In this document: positions 45,317 through 53,165 of the stretch, piece after piece
Layout: each line of letters opens with the position of its first letter
Numbering within the stretch: position 1 is the first letter of the stretch
The notes under the pieces: model-generated
What the model was told of the DNA's origin: nothing
The model's database searches: none
What the model saw: the letters and a program-made list of their open reading frames with translations, nothing else
Program-made: the position numbers and the translations under genes
From: Arenibacter algicola
GTDB lineage: Bacteria; Bacteroidota; Bacteroidia; Flavobacteriales; Flavobacteriaceae
NCBI RefSeq assembly: GCF_018860365.1
Contig: NZ_JAHKPO010000024.1
Span: forward strand, 186,001-250,000
Length of the DNA stretch: 64,000 nucleotides
Direction of reading: 5' to 3'

Positions 45317-46465
45317 ATGGATTTTAGTCCTAAAAAGAAAACTTCGAACCTTCTGTTATTAATAGCTTCCTTTGCTATTGTGAGCTTAATTCTATGGAAC
45401 ACCAACAGTTTTTTCAAGAAGTTTAAGGAAGAAGAACGCCATAAAATGGAAATTTGGGCCACGGCACAATCTGAATTTTTATCCCTTCCGGTTGACGCCG
45501 ACCCTGGTAATCTGCACATCAAAATCTTTCAGAACAATACCTCCACTCCCATGATACTGGTCAACAAGGACAGTACCATAAAAGTGAACAATATGCCCGG
45601 TATACAGAAAACGGACACCGCTTTTATCCACGGAAAAATTAGTAGATTCAAGGCCGAAAATAAACCTATTTCCATAGAGTACAAGGGGGAGAACTTGGCC
45701 ACTCTATATTATGGAAATTCTGAGGTACTCACCAAGTTAAAATATTACCCAATTGCCCTTTTATTGATCATCTTCCTTTTTGGAACGGTAATCTATTTTT
45801 TGTTCAAGACCAATAAAACATCCGAACAGAATAAACTTTGGGCCGGTATGGCGAAAGAAACGGCCCACCAAATAGGAACTCCCCTTTCATCGCTCTTGGG
45901 ATGGAACGAATTATTGAGGTCCGAAAATATCAATCCAGAAATTACCAAGGAAATTGACAAAGATATTAGCCGATTGGAAACTATAACGGAACGTTTCTCA
46001 AAAATTGGCTCCCTACCCATTCTTAATGAGTACGACATTGTTGAAGAAACAAAAAATGCATACGATTATTTAAAATTAAGGAGCTCCAAACTCATTCACT
46101 TTTCTTTTAATTCACAAGTGGACCAGGCACCAGTGCTTTTAAACAAGGCTTTGTACAATTGGACCATTGAAAACTTGGTAAAGAACGGTATAGATGCAAT
46201 GAGGGGCAAGGGTAGTATTGCCATTGAAATAGTTCCCAACGGAAATTGGGTCAAAGTCCTAATTTCGGACACAGGCAGTGGCATACCAAAAAAGAATTTT
46301 CAGACCATATTTAATCCAGGGGTCACCTCTAAAAAAAGGGGATGGGGCTTAGGGCTCTCCTTGGTAAAAAGAATTGTGGAAGAATACCACAAAGGCAAAA
46401 TTAAAGTACTGACATCCACAAAGGACGGTACCATAATGCAAATTACATTTAAAGTTAAAAATTAA
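45317..46465 (+). CDS. membrane sensor histidine kinase
   Basis: A 382-residue two-helix sensor kinase. TM1 at about 10-28, an extracytoplasmic domain to about 138, and TM2 at about 140-160. The phosphoacceptor H184 sits in ETAHQIGTPLSSLLGW, a HisKA variant frequent in Bacteroidota. The ATPase part has ENLVKNGIDAM, DTGSGIP and GWGLGLSLVKR. No response regulator gene adjoins it, so its partner lies elsewhere. It is followed 4 bases later by a small zinc-ribbon membrane protein. Confidence 0.9.
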   Translation: MDFSPKKKTSNLLLLIASFAIVSLILWNTNSFFKKFKEEERHKMEIWATAQSEFLSLPVDADPGNLHIKIFQNNTSTPMILVNKDSTIKVNNMPGIQKTDTAFIHGKISRFKAENKPISIEYKGENLATLYYGNSEVLTKLKYYPIALLLIIFLFGTVIYFLFKTNKTSEQNKLWAGMAKETAHQIGTPLSSLLGWNELLRSENINPEITKEIDKDISRLETITERFSKIGSLPILNEYDIVEETKNAYDYLKLRSSKLIHFSFNSQVDQAPVLLNKALYNWTIENLVKNGIDAMRGKGSIAIEIVPNGNWVKVLISDTGSGIPKKNFQTIFNPGVTSKKRGWGLGLSLVKRIVEEYHKGKIKVLTSTKDGTIMQITFKVKN

Positions 46466-46469
46466 GGTG

Positions 46470-46820
46470 ATGGCAAAGGAGAAATTAGTTGTAATTAAGG
46501 AAGCGGATTTAACAAACAATTGTCCCGAATGTTTTAATCAAGAATTAAAATTGACCTTTTATCAAAGACATACCTATGGCCGATTATACGACAGGACCAC
46601 TATGGACATCACCCACGAAATTAAATGCAAAAAATGCAATTCCATGATCTATCCGGTAACCTGGACGGAGGACATAGAACGCGTTTATGACTACTACCAA
46701 AAAATGATTGCCCCAGACCGCGCCTCCATACGTTTTACCACCCTTTTTTATGTTTTAACACTACTACTTATAATAGTAGTTGCAGCCGGGGTATATATTA
46801 TCATGGAAGGGATTATTTAA
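46470..46820 (+). CDS. zinc-ribbon protein with C-terminal membrane helix
   Basis: A 116-residue protein with two CxxC pairs (CPEC near residue 18 and CKKC near 55), a likely zinc ribbon, and a single hydrophobic helix near the C-terminus (about 91-112). No named family is recognised. It starts 4 bases after the kinase stop (ATG 46470; a GTG at 46467 is also in frame), so it may work with the kinase. Its 3' end overlaps the convergent HIT gene by 8 bases. Confidence 0.7.
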   Translation: MAKEKLVVIKEADLTNNCPECFNQELKLTFYQRHTYGRLYDRTTMDITHEIKCKKCNSMIYPVTWTEDIERVYDYYQKMIAPDRASIRFTTLFYVLTLLLIIVVAAGVYIIMEGII

Positions 46821-47205
46821 TATTGCCCTTAATTTTTTCCGCTATTTCCGTAAAATTCTTAGGCGTCAAAGAAGCCTTATTTTGAAAAGTGGCATCCCTC
46901 ATTCCATTCAAAGGAATTAAATGTACGTGTACATGGGGAACCTCCAAGCCTATAACAGTTAGCCCTACCCTATTACAAGGTACGCTCGCTTCTATGGCCA
47001 AGCCTATTTTTCGGGAAAAGGCCATAAGCCCCAAATAGGTTTCCTCATCCAGGTCCAAAAGTTTATCCACCTCTTTTTTTGGGACACATAAAGTATGCCC
47101 CAAGGCATTGGGATTAATATCCAAAAAGGCATAATAATTGTCGTCCTCGGCAATTTTATAGGACGGAATTTCTCCGTTAATGATCTTTGTAAATATTGAT
47201 GACAT
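46813..47205 (-). CDS. HIT family nucleotide hydrolase
   Basis: A 130-residue HIT protein (HINT-like). The histidine triad HVHVHLIP is at 91-98 with H91, H93 and H95. FTKIINGEIPSYKI is the usual N-terminus, so ATG 47205 is the start. Members hydrolyse AMP-lysine or AMP-phosphoramidate bonds. Downstream of greA on the same strand but separated by a strong terminator. Confidence 0.93.
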   Translation of the reverse strand: MSSIFTKIINGEIPSYKIAEDDNYYAFLDINPNALGHTLCVPKKEVDKLLDLDEETYLGLMAFSRKIGLAIEASVPCNRVGLTVIGLEVPHVHVHLIPLNGMRDATFQNKASLTPKNFTEIAEKIKGNIK

Positions 47206-47335
47206 TTCTCTGAAATTAAATCTAATTAAAAGATAGGACAAATATTTTAAACCATGTGCCCAAACCTATACTTTGTCTTCTTCAAACAACCCAACTACCA
47301 ATACTGAAACCAAATGCAACCGCCTTAAAAATAAA

Positions 47336-47364
47336 GGCCTCAATTGAATAAATCAATTGAGGCC
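47336..47364 (-). terminator. greA intrinsic terminator
   Basis: GGCCTCAATTGA (47336-47347) pairs perfectly with TCAATTGAGGCC (47353-47364) across a 5-base loop; the minus strand continues TTTATTTTT. It ends greA 22 bases past its stop. Confidence 0.92.
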
Positions 47365-47386
47365 CTTTCGTATTTTTTAAAATGAT

Positions 47387-47860
47387 CTATCTGGAGATTT
47401 CCAAAATTTCAAATTTTAATGTTCCGTTGGGAACGGTGATTTCTGCAGTTTCCCCTACTTTTTTACCCAACAGCCCCTTGCCTATAGGCGAACTCACAGA
47501 AATTTTTGCCGTCTTTAGATCAGCTTCACTTTCTGCCACTAGGGTATATTTCATTTCCATTCCGTTATTCATGTTCTTCAATTTAACGGTAGATAACACC
47601 AACACCTTGGAAGTGTCCAGTTGCGATTCATCTATTAACCTTGCATTGGCCAAAGTCTCTTCCATCTTGGAAATTTTCATCTCCAACAAACCTTGTGCCT
47701 CTTTTGCGGCATCATACTCGGCATTTTCCGACAAATCCCCTTTATCCCTGGCCTCACCAATTGCTTGCGAAGCTTTTGGACGCTCAACATCCTTTAGATA
47801 ATTAAGTTCATCTCTCAATTTTTTTAGCCCCTCTGCTGTATAATAAGATACCTTACTCAT
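47387..47860 (-). CDS. greA: transcription elongation factor GreA
   Basis: A 157-residue GreA, which rescues backtracked RNA polymerase by stimulating transcript cleavage. The N-terminal coiled coil (about 1-75) carries the acidic tip region (GDLSENAEYDAAKEAQ), and the C-terminal FKBP-like domain ends with SSPIGKGLLGKKVGE. Length matches the family. A TATATTTG box upstream and a leader hairpin suggest leader-level control. Confidence 0.95.
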   Translation of the reverse strand: MSKVSYYTAEGLKKLRDELNYLKDVERPKASQAIGEARDKGDLSENAEYDAAKEAQGLLEMKISKMEETLANARLIDESQLDTSKVLVLSTVKLKNMNNGMEMKYTLVAESEADLKTAKISVSSPIGKGLLGKKVGETAEITVPNGTLKFEILEISR

Positions 47861-47884
47861 AAGTTCTACATTAAATAAATAGGA

Positions 47885-47910
47885 AAATCCTCTTTTTTTA
47901 AAGAGGATTT
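47885..47910 (-). promoter_or_regulatory. hairpin at the 5' end of the greA leader
   Basis: AAATCCTCTTT (47885-47895) and AAAGAGGATTT (47900-47910) form an 11-base stem with a 4-base loop. On the minus strand it begins just downstream of the greA -7 box (47915-47922) and is followed by TTTTCC, so it could act as an attenuator or protect the 5' end. Confidence 0.5.
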
Positions 47911-47914
47911 AAGA

Positions 47915-47922
47915 CAAATATA
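47915..47922 (-). promoter_or_regulatory. greA promoter -7 box
   Basis: Minus-strand TATATTTG matches TAnnTTTG, 54 bases before the ATG at 47860. A start site about 6 bases on would place the leader hairpin at the message's 5' end. Confidence 0.5.
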
Positions 47923-47971
47923 CATAAATTTTGTTCAATTTTGTTTAAGTTATTTAAATAGGCACAGCCGC

Positions 47972-48409
47972 ATGAAACGCATATTCGGATTATTACTTTT
48001 CTTTTTATTATTGTCCTGCGACAAGAACTCAACCAATAGAAATCCGTACCTACAAGAAATTAGCTTTAGGTTTGATCTTAATCTAAACCTACCACTTTAC
48101 AGCGCGTTGACCAATACAGGTAGCGCCGTATATGTGGGAAACGCCGCAGTAGGCACCAGAGGTGCATTTGTCATCAATACCGGATTTAATTCCTTTATGG
48201 CCTGGGAAGCCAGCTGCCCCAACCATGCCCCAAATAACTGTTCCACAATGTCCTTAAATGGACAATTGGTTACCTGCTCCTGCGAAGGTTATGAATACAA
48301 TTTGTTTACAGGGCAACTAATGAACAGGCCGGACGACGGCAAGAGTTATCACGACCTGCTTTTTTACCGGGCTACCTATAGTGGTAATTCCGTGATCATC
48401 TCCAATTAA
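47972..48409 (+). CDS. lipoprotein with degenerate Rieske-like domain
   Basis: A 145-residue lipoprotein (lipobox LLLSC, C16). The body looks like a Rieske fold: CPNH at 82-85, then a Cys at 90, then CSCEGYEYN at 102-110. A true Rieske centre needs CxH...CxxH; here the first motif is Cys-x2-His and the second His is missing, replaced by C102/C104. It may hold another metal, a disulfide, or nothing. It stands alone and is divergent from greA. Function unknown. Confidence 0.6.
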   Translation: MKRIFGLLLFFLLLSCDKNSTNRNPYLQEISFRFDLNLNLPLYSALTNTGSAVYVGNAAVGTRGAFVINTGFNSFMAWEASCPNHAPNNCSTMSLNGQLVTCSCEGYEYNLFTGQLMNRPDDGKSYHDLLFYRATYSGNSVIISN

Positions 48410-48415
48410 CGCCCC

Positions 48416-49405
48416 TTATATCTGACCTAAGATTCTGTCCATTATCCAACTGGTATGCAATCCCGACTTTCCAGTTGAAGGATGCTCCCTGTTTTCCAAC
48501 AAATGCGCCCGTAAGTTTTCCACATGAAACTGCTGCACGTGCTTAGGGTGATCAATAAAGAGATTTTGAGTACCATTTTCATTGCTTAGAGTGATATCCC
48601 CTTCATCAAACACTGGAAAGGATATTTTGCCAGTACTGCCTATAATCTCCACCATATCCACTCTTTCCGAGGTGCCAAAATTCCAACTGCCTTCCCCAGT
48701 AACTCCATTTTTGTAAATCCAACAAGCGGCGATAGCATCTTTTGCGGTATACAGTCCTTGTTGATTGGTGCTGACCCCAAAGGCATTTTCAACATCCCCA
48801 AGATAAAACGAAAACAAGTCCAACCCATGGCTGGCCAAATCATCAAAATAACCCCCGGGTGCAATTTCACCATCGGTCCTCCAATTGTATGTTTTTTCCA
48901 GATCTTCAGTACTTGGAGACTTGGACAGATGCCACCGGATATGTCTTGTTTCCCCAATCTCACCATTGTCCATCCATTCCTTTATTTTCAGAAACCTTGG
49001 CAAGGAGCGCCTATAATAAGCCACAAAAAGAGGCAATTTTTTTTCTTTAAAAACATTGTATATCTCCAAGCTGTCCGCATAACTTGGCGCCATGGGTTTC
49101 TCCACACAACAAGGCTTGCCGGCTTCGGCCACCATTAAGGCATAATGTTTATGGGTATCCGGGGGTGTGGCAATATAAATTGCATCTACTTCTGGATCCA
49201 TTATCAAATCCTCCGCTTTGGAATAATATTTGGGGACACCATGTCTTTTTGCATAGTCCTTCGCCTTTTCTTTATCCCTACGCATTACAGCTATCAATTC
49301 AAAATCTTTGGTCTGTTGATAAGGTGGTCCACTTTTTACTTCAGTAACCGCTCCACAACCAATTATTCCCCATCGCAGTGGTTTCGTGTAGCTTGTTTTG
49401 TTCAT
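48416..49405 (-). CDS. Gfo/Idh/MocA family oxidoreductase (cytosolic)
   Basis: A 329-residue NAD(P)-dependent sugar dehydrogenase-type protein. Rossmann motif WGIIGCGAVTEVKSG is near 12-26, and the catalytic lysine region is EKPMAPS (EKP motif). No signal peptide. Substrate is likely a sugar, inositol or derivative. It is divergent from the DUF1080/PmoA/Gfo set 458 bases away and could act in the same sugar route, but this is only positional. Confidence 0.88.
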   Translation of the reverse strand: MNKTSYTKPLRWGIIGCGAVTEVKSGPPYQQTKDFELIAVMRRDKEKAKDYAKRHGVPKYYSKAEDLIMDPEVDAIYIATPPDTHKHYALMVAEAGKPCCVEKPMAPSYADSLEIYNVFKEKKLPLFVAYYRRSLPRFLKIKEWMDNGEIGETRHIRWHLSKSPSTEDLEKTYNWRTDGEIAPGGYFDDLASHGLDLFSFYLGDVENAFGVSTNQQGLYTAKDAIAACWIYKNGVTGEGSWNFGTSERVDMVEIIGSTGKISFPVFDEGDITLSNENGTQNLFIDHPKHVQQFHVENLRAHLLENREHPSTGKSGLHTSWIMDRILGQI

Positions 49406-49862
49406 TATCTAAAATTTATAGGTTTTGGCTATCTACTTGAGTCACAAAAATAACGGTTATAAAATGAATTAAACAGCACAAAATCTAGGATTCTCCATAA
49501 TGCCCTGAAAATTTTTCAAAAATTTTGAAAGATAAAATCGAAATGAATATTCTTCCAATAAAATCTTGAAAAATGCAAGTTTGATTATCCGGTATTCAGG
49601 ACAACACATTGTGTTTTTTCTATATAGAACATTCCTAACTTCACAATTCTTAACTCTACGTAATGGTATTTTACCAATACTTAAAGTTATCTCTAAATTT
49701 TGGCAGATAAAATTGGAAAATGACATAGTTTTTAAATAGTTTTATAAAAAAACGGTGTAGCATTAACAATACTGTAATGTACTCCTTAATAATTTAAGAA
49801 CTCTATTTTATAATCATTGACCACATTCCAATTTATAGTATCACCGTTAAAACCTTAATTAT
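49406..49862. other. long AT-rich intergenic region
   Basis: About 460 bases between divergent genes. A TATTTTTG box (minus, 49445-49452) serves the Gfo/Idh gene. A palindromic patch AAAATTTTTCAAAAATTTTG lies at about 49508-49527. An 85-codon minus frame here is not convincing. Confidence 0.45.
49445..49452 (-). promoter_or_regulatory. -7 box of the cytosolic Gfo/Idh gene
   Basis: Minus-strand TATTTTTG matches TAnnTTTG, 40 bases before the ATG at 49405. Confidence 0.45.
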
Positions 49863-50459
49863 ATGAAAGCAAAAATTATTTGTACGTTTCTTATAGTGAA
49901 TTTTATTGCGTTAAACATGTATGCACAAGACCCAGTACTTAAAAGTGCTTTTAACGGAAAAAATCTCAAAGGATGGATTGTTCCTGAAAACAACATATGG
50001 TGGACCGTGGAAAACGGAATACTACAGGCCAAAAGTGGTCCTGACAAAAAGGGCTCTATTTTATGGACCGAAAAGGAATATACCGATTTCGTAATTGAAA
50101 CCGACTTCAGATATGATGAAGGAACCGTTGATACGGGGATTTTCCTCAGAAACGACAAAGAACAGATACAAATGGGGATTTCGGGCTCTTTAAAGCGTGA
50201 TATGACCGGCTCCCCCTACATTGTAGGAAAAAAGTATCCCGTAGAAGCCCAAAACGTCAAGGAAATCCTAAAGCCCAACGACTGGAATACCATAAAAGTG
50301 ATAGCCATTGCCGGGTATTACGAAGTTTGGCTCAACAACAAACATGTTATGAGCTACACTTCCGACAGTTATGTTAAAACGGGACCCATAGGGTTGCAAC
50401 TACACCCCAATACCGAGATGACCGCCAGCTTCCGAAACATTAAAATTGGAAAAATGTAG
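49863..50459 (+). CDS. DUF1080 secreted protein (3-keto-disaccharide hydrolase family)
   Basis: A 198-residue exported protein (signal peptide about 1-21) made of one DUF1080/PF06439 domain, a concanavalin-like jelly roll. Motifs FNGKNLKGW, DFVIETDFRY, GIFLRND and YEVWLNNKHV are diagnostic. Some family members cleave 3-keto-glycosides. It is followed within about 55 bases by a PmoA-like gene and then an exported Gfo/Idh/MocA gene, the set expected for oxidising and splitting 3-keto sugars outside the cytosol. Confidence 0.9.
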   Translation: MKAKIICTFLIVNFIALNMYAQDPVLKSAFNGKNLKGWIVPENNIWWTVENGILQAKSGPDKKGSILWTEKEYTDFVIETDFRYDEGTVDTGIFLRNDKEQIQMGISGSLKRDMTGSPYIVGKKYPVEAQNVKEILKPNDWNTIKVIAIAGYYEVWLNNKHVMSYTSDSYVKTGPIGLQLHPNTEMTASFRNIKIGKM

Positions 50460-50513
50460 TGGAATTATAATCTCTTGAAACAAATTAATCCAATTCAATA
50501 TAGATCAACAAGA

Positions 50514-51608
50514 ATGAACACAACAACATTACTTCTTAAATCGGGTTTAAGCACTTTTATAGCCCTACTCTTTATGGTATCCTGCAAGCAGGCCAAGTCT
50601 GATAAAACGGCCGAGAGCGACATTCAACCCATGGCAGAAAAAAGAATAAAACTGGTCCGCAACGACCAAGAGAGAAAGGTAGATGTATTTATTGATGGTA
50701 ATCTATTTACCTCCTATATCTATCCTACCAACATTAAAAAACCGGTACTATACCCTTTAATTACCCCTAAGGGCACCAAGATTACCAGAAAATATCCCTT
50801 GGAACCGTCTGTGGGGGAAAGGGTGGACCATCCGCATCACGTAGGAGTTTGGTTTAATTACGGTGATGTTAACGGATTGGATTTTTGGAACAATTCGGAT
50901 TCCATAAAAGTAGAAAAGAGAGGAAGTTACGGCACCATTCTTCACAAGGAAATACTGGGTATGGAAGACGGCAATGAGGAAGCAAGCCTAAAGGTGGCCA
51001 TGGATTGGGTTTCTAACGAAGGAAAGGTATTGTTAAAAGAAAACACCACTTTTATTTTTAGAGGCGATCACGATGAATATTCCATAGATCGTATCACCAA
51101 CCTGTCTGCTCCCAACGAAAAAGTAATTTTTAAGGACAATAAGGAAGGCGTCTTGGGCATACGGGTTACTCGCGAATTGGAGCACCCCTCCAACAAGCCG
51201 GATATTTTTACCGATTCCAATGGAATCCCTACCGGTGTCCCTGTCTTAAACAATGAAGGCGTAAACGGAAATTACATTAACAGCGAGAATATTGAAGGGG
51301 ACGACTGTTGGGGCAAAAGATCCAATTGGGTTAATTTAAGATCGAACATTGGGGACGAAAAAATATCCCTGGCAATATTGGACCATACTTCCAATGCCGG
51401 CTATCCTACCTATTGGCATACTCGGGGCTATGGCCTTTTTGCAGCCAATCCCTTAGGACAGGAAGTCTTTAGTGATGGAAAGGAAACTTTGAACCTAAGC
51501 CTGGACAAAGGGGAGGATGTAACCTTTAAACATCGGATTGTAGTAGCAAGCAAGAATTTGGGAAAGGCAGAGCTAGATTCGGAGTTCGCCAATTTTTCAA
51601 AGCAGTAA
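50514..51608 (+). CDS. PmoA-like (DUF6807) lipoprotein
   Basis: A 364-residue lipoprotein (lipobox LFMVSC, cysteine at about 24). ATG 50514 is preferred to a TTG at 50475. The mature region has HPHHVGVWFNYGDVNGLDFW, a hallmark of the PmoA/DUF6807 family, named from neighbourhood and not known to take part in methane oxidation. In Bacteroidota these proteins recur beside DUF1080 and Gfo/Idh/MocA genes of glycoside use. Enzymatic role unproven. Confidence 0.85.
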   Translation: MNTTTLLLKSGLSTFIALLFMVSCKQAKSDKTAESDIQPMAEKRIKLVRNDQERKVDVFIDGNLFTSYIYPTNIKKPVLYPLITPKGTKITRKYPLEPSVGERVDHPHHVGVWFNYGDVNGLDFWNNSDSIKVEKRGSYGTILHKEILGMEDGNEEASLKVAMDWVSNEGKVLLKENTTFIFRGDHDEYSIDRITNLSAPNEKVIFKDNKEGVLGIRVTRELEHPSNKPDIFTDSNGIPTGVPVLNNEGVNGNYINSENIEGDDCWGKRSNWVNLRSNIGDEKISLAILDHTSNAGYPTYWHTRGYGLFAANPLGQEVFSDGKETLNLSLDKGEDVTFKHRIVVASKNLGKAELDSEFANFSKQ

Positions 51609-51656
51609 ACATTATTCCAAATAACTTATTAATACAGAATTTATTAAAACATAATT

Positions 51657-53033
51657 ATGGACAACAGAAGAGACTTTATTAAAAAAACTACCCTTGCCAG
51701 TACCGGCGTTGTTGTTGGTGCATCTGCCTTTTCCGCAAAATCTTACGGGAACATTATGGGTGCCAATGACCGCGTGGTCCTCGGATCTATTGGTGTCAGG
51801 GGTCGTGGAAGTAATTTGTTGGAAAATTTTTCCGAGATGTACAATGATGGAGTACGAATTAAAACCGTTTGTGATGTTGACTCTGCTGTTTTGGGCGACA
51901 ATGTAAAAATGGCTACCAAAAACCAAAAAGGTAACAAACCAGGTACCGAGGAAGATATGCGCCGTGTTTTTGAGGACAAGGAAATAGACGCTGTAGTAGT
52001 AGCAGTTCCCAATCATTGGCATGCACTGGCCACCATCTGGGCCTGCCAGGCCGGAAAACATGTGTATGTTGAAAAACCTAGTTCCCATAATGTATGGGAA
52101 GGAAGAAAAATGGTAGAGGCCGCACGAAAATATAATCGGGTTGTCCAGGTAGGTTTCCAAAACAGATCCATAAGCAATGTAATGCAGGCCATGGATTTCT
52201 TACATCGTGGCGGTATTGGGGACGTATTTTTATCCAGAGGCACCTGTTTTAAGCCTAGGGATTCCTTTGGGATTTCTCCAGACAGTGTTTCACCATCAAC
52301 CTTGAACTACGATCTTTGGCTGGGTCCGGCAACCTATAGGCCTTATAATGAAAAAAAGGGACACTATAATTGGCATTGGCACTGGGACACCGGCAATGGC
52401 GACACAGGCAACCAAGGGCCACATCAATTTGATATAGCTCGATGGGGTCTTAATAAAAAGATACATCCGGTTAAGGTGCAGTCTATGGGAGGTATTTTTG
52501 GATTTACACCCCAGGAATGTTCACAAGAAACACCAAACACCCAAACTTCGGTATTTGAATATGAGGATGGAAAAATATTGGAATTTGAAACCCGTGGTAG
52601 GTATACCAACCACGAGGCCAATTTAGGCATTAAGATTGGGAATATGTTTTACGGAACAGAAGGATGGATGGAAGTAAACGGCTCTACCTGGAAAGCATAC
52701 AGAGGCAAGGAAACAGAACCTTTTGCAGGTTCTGAAATGGCCGGAAGCGCTGCCGTTGGTGGCGACACCTCATTTTTGACCGCCCCTGACAGCAAGGGAC
52801 ATTATGGAAACTTTATAGACGGGGTTCGCTCAGGAAACCATCATGATTTAAATTGCGATATTGAGACAGGTCATATGTCCACCGTACTGCCACTGATAGC
52901 AAATATTGCGCTGAGGGTCGGGGAAACCTTAAAATTTAATGGGGAGTTCGAAAAATTCATAAACAATGAAGAAGCTGACCTTTTGCTTACCAGAAAGTAC
53001 AGATATCCCTATATAGTGCCGGAGAAAGTATAA
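51657..53033 (+). CDS. exported Gfo/Idh/MocA family oxidoreductase
   Basis: A 458-residue oxidoreductase with a Tat-type signal (NRRDFIKKTTLAS at 3-15). The Rossmann motif follows at about 40-55 (GSIGVRGRGS), and VEKPSSHN carries the catalytic lysine. The long C-terminal domain has GNGDTGNQGPHQFDIARWG, typical of the exported Bacteroidota group. Such enzymes carry a tightly bound NAD cofactor and oxidise sugar hydroxyls, for example to 3-keto glycosides. Third gene of the DUF1080/PmoA operon; ends in a strong terminator. Confidence 0.92.
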   Translation: MDNRRDFIKKTTLASTGVVVGASAFSAKSYGNIMGANDRVVLGSIGVRGRGSNLLENFSEMYNDGVRIKTVCDVDSAVLGDNVKMATKNQKGNKPGTEEDMRRVFEDKEIDAVVVAVPNHWHALATIWACQAGKHVYVEKPSSHNVWEGRKMVEAARKYNRVVQVGFQNRSISNVMQAMDFLHRGGIGDVFLSRGTCFKPRDSFGISPDSVSPSTLNYDLWLGPATYRPYNEKKGHYNWHWHWDTGNGDTGNQGPHQFDIARWGLNKKIHPVKVQSMGGIFGFTPQECSQETPNTQTSVFEYEDGKILEFETRGRYTNHEANLGIKIGNMFYGTEGWMEVNGSTWKAYRGKETEPFAGSEMAGSAAVGGDTSFLTAPDSKGHYGNFIDGVRSGNHHDLNCDIETGHMSTVLPLIANIALRVGETLKFNGEFEKFINNEEADLLLTRKYRYPYIVPEKV

Positions 53034-53095
53034 TCTTCTAACCGAAGAATTAGTTCTCCTAAACTGCACAGTTTTAATATTAGGAATATAAAAAC

Positions 53096-53134
53096 AAACC
53101 CCTATGTTGGCCTATTGAGCCAACATAGGGGTTT
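53096..53134. terminator. bidirectional terminator
   Basis: AAACCCCTATGTTGGC (53096-53111) pairs perfectly with GCCAACATAGGGGTTT (53119-53134) over a 7-base loop, with T-runs on both sides. It separates the converging Gfo/Idh and TonB-dependent receptor genes. Confidence 0.92.
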
Positions 53135-53165
53135 TTAAGTTACCGAATAATAACGTAACGCGTAC

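Noticed and set aside
49508-49527. AT-rich palindrome AAAATTTTTCAAAAATTTTG as an operator
   Set aside because: Low-complexity A/T runs make such patches common here; no second copy near the gene starts.
49469-49726. 85-codon minus-strand frame in the 49.4-49.9 kb gap
   Set aside because: Composition looks random (Phe/Ile/Lys-rich from AT-rich DNA), and there is no promoter box or conserved motif.
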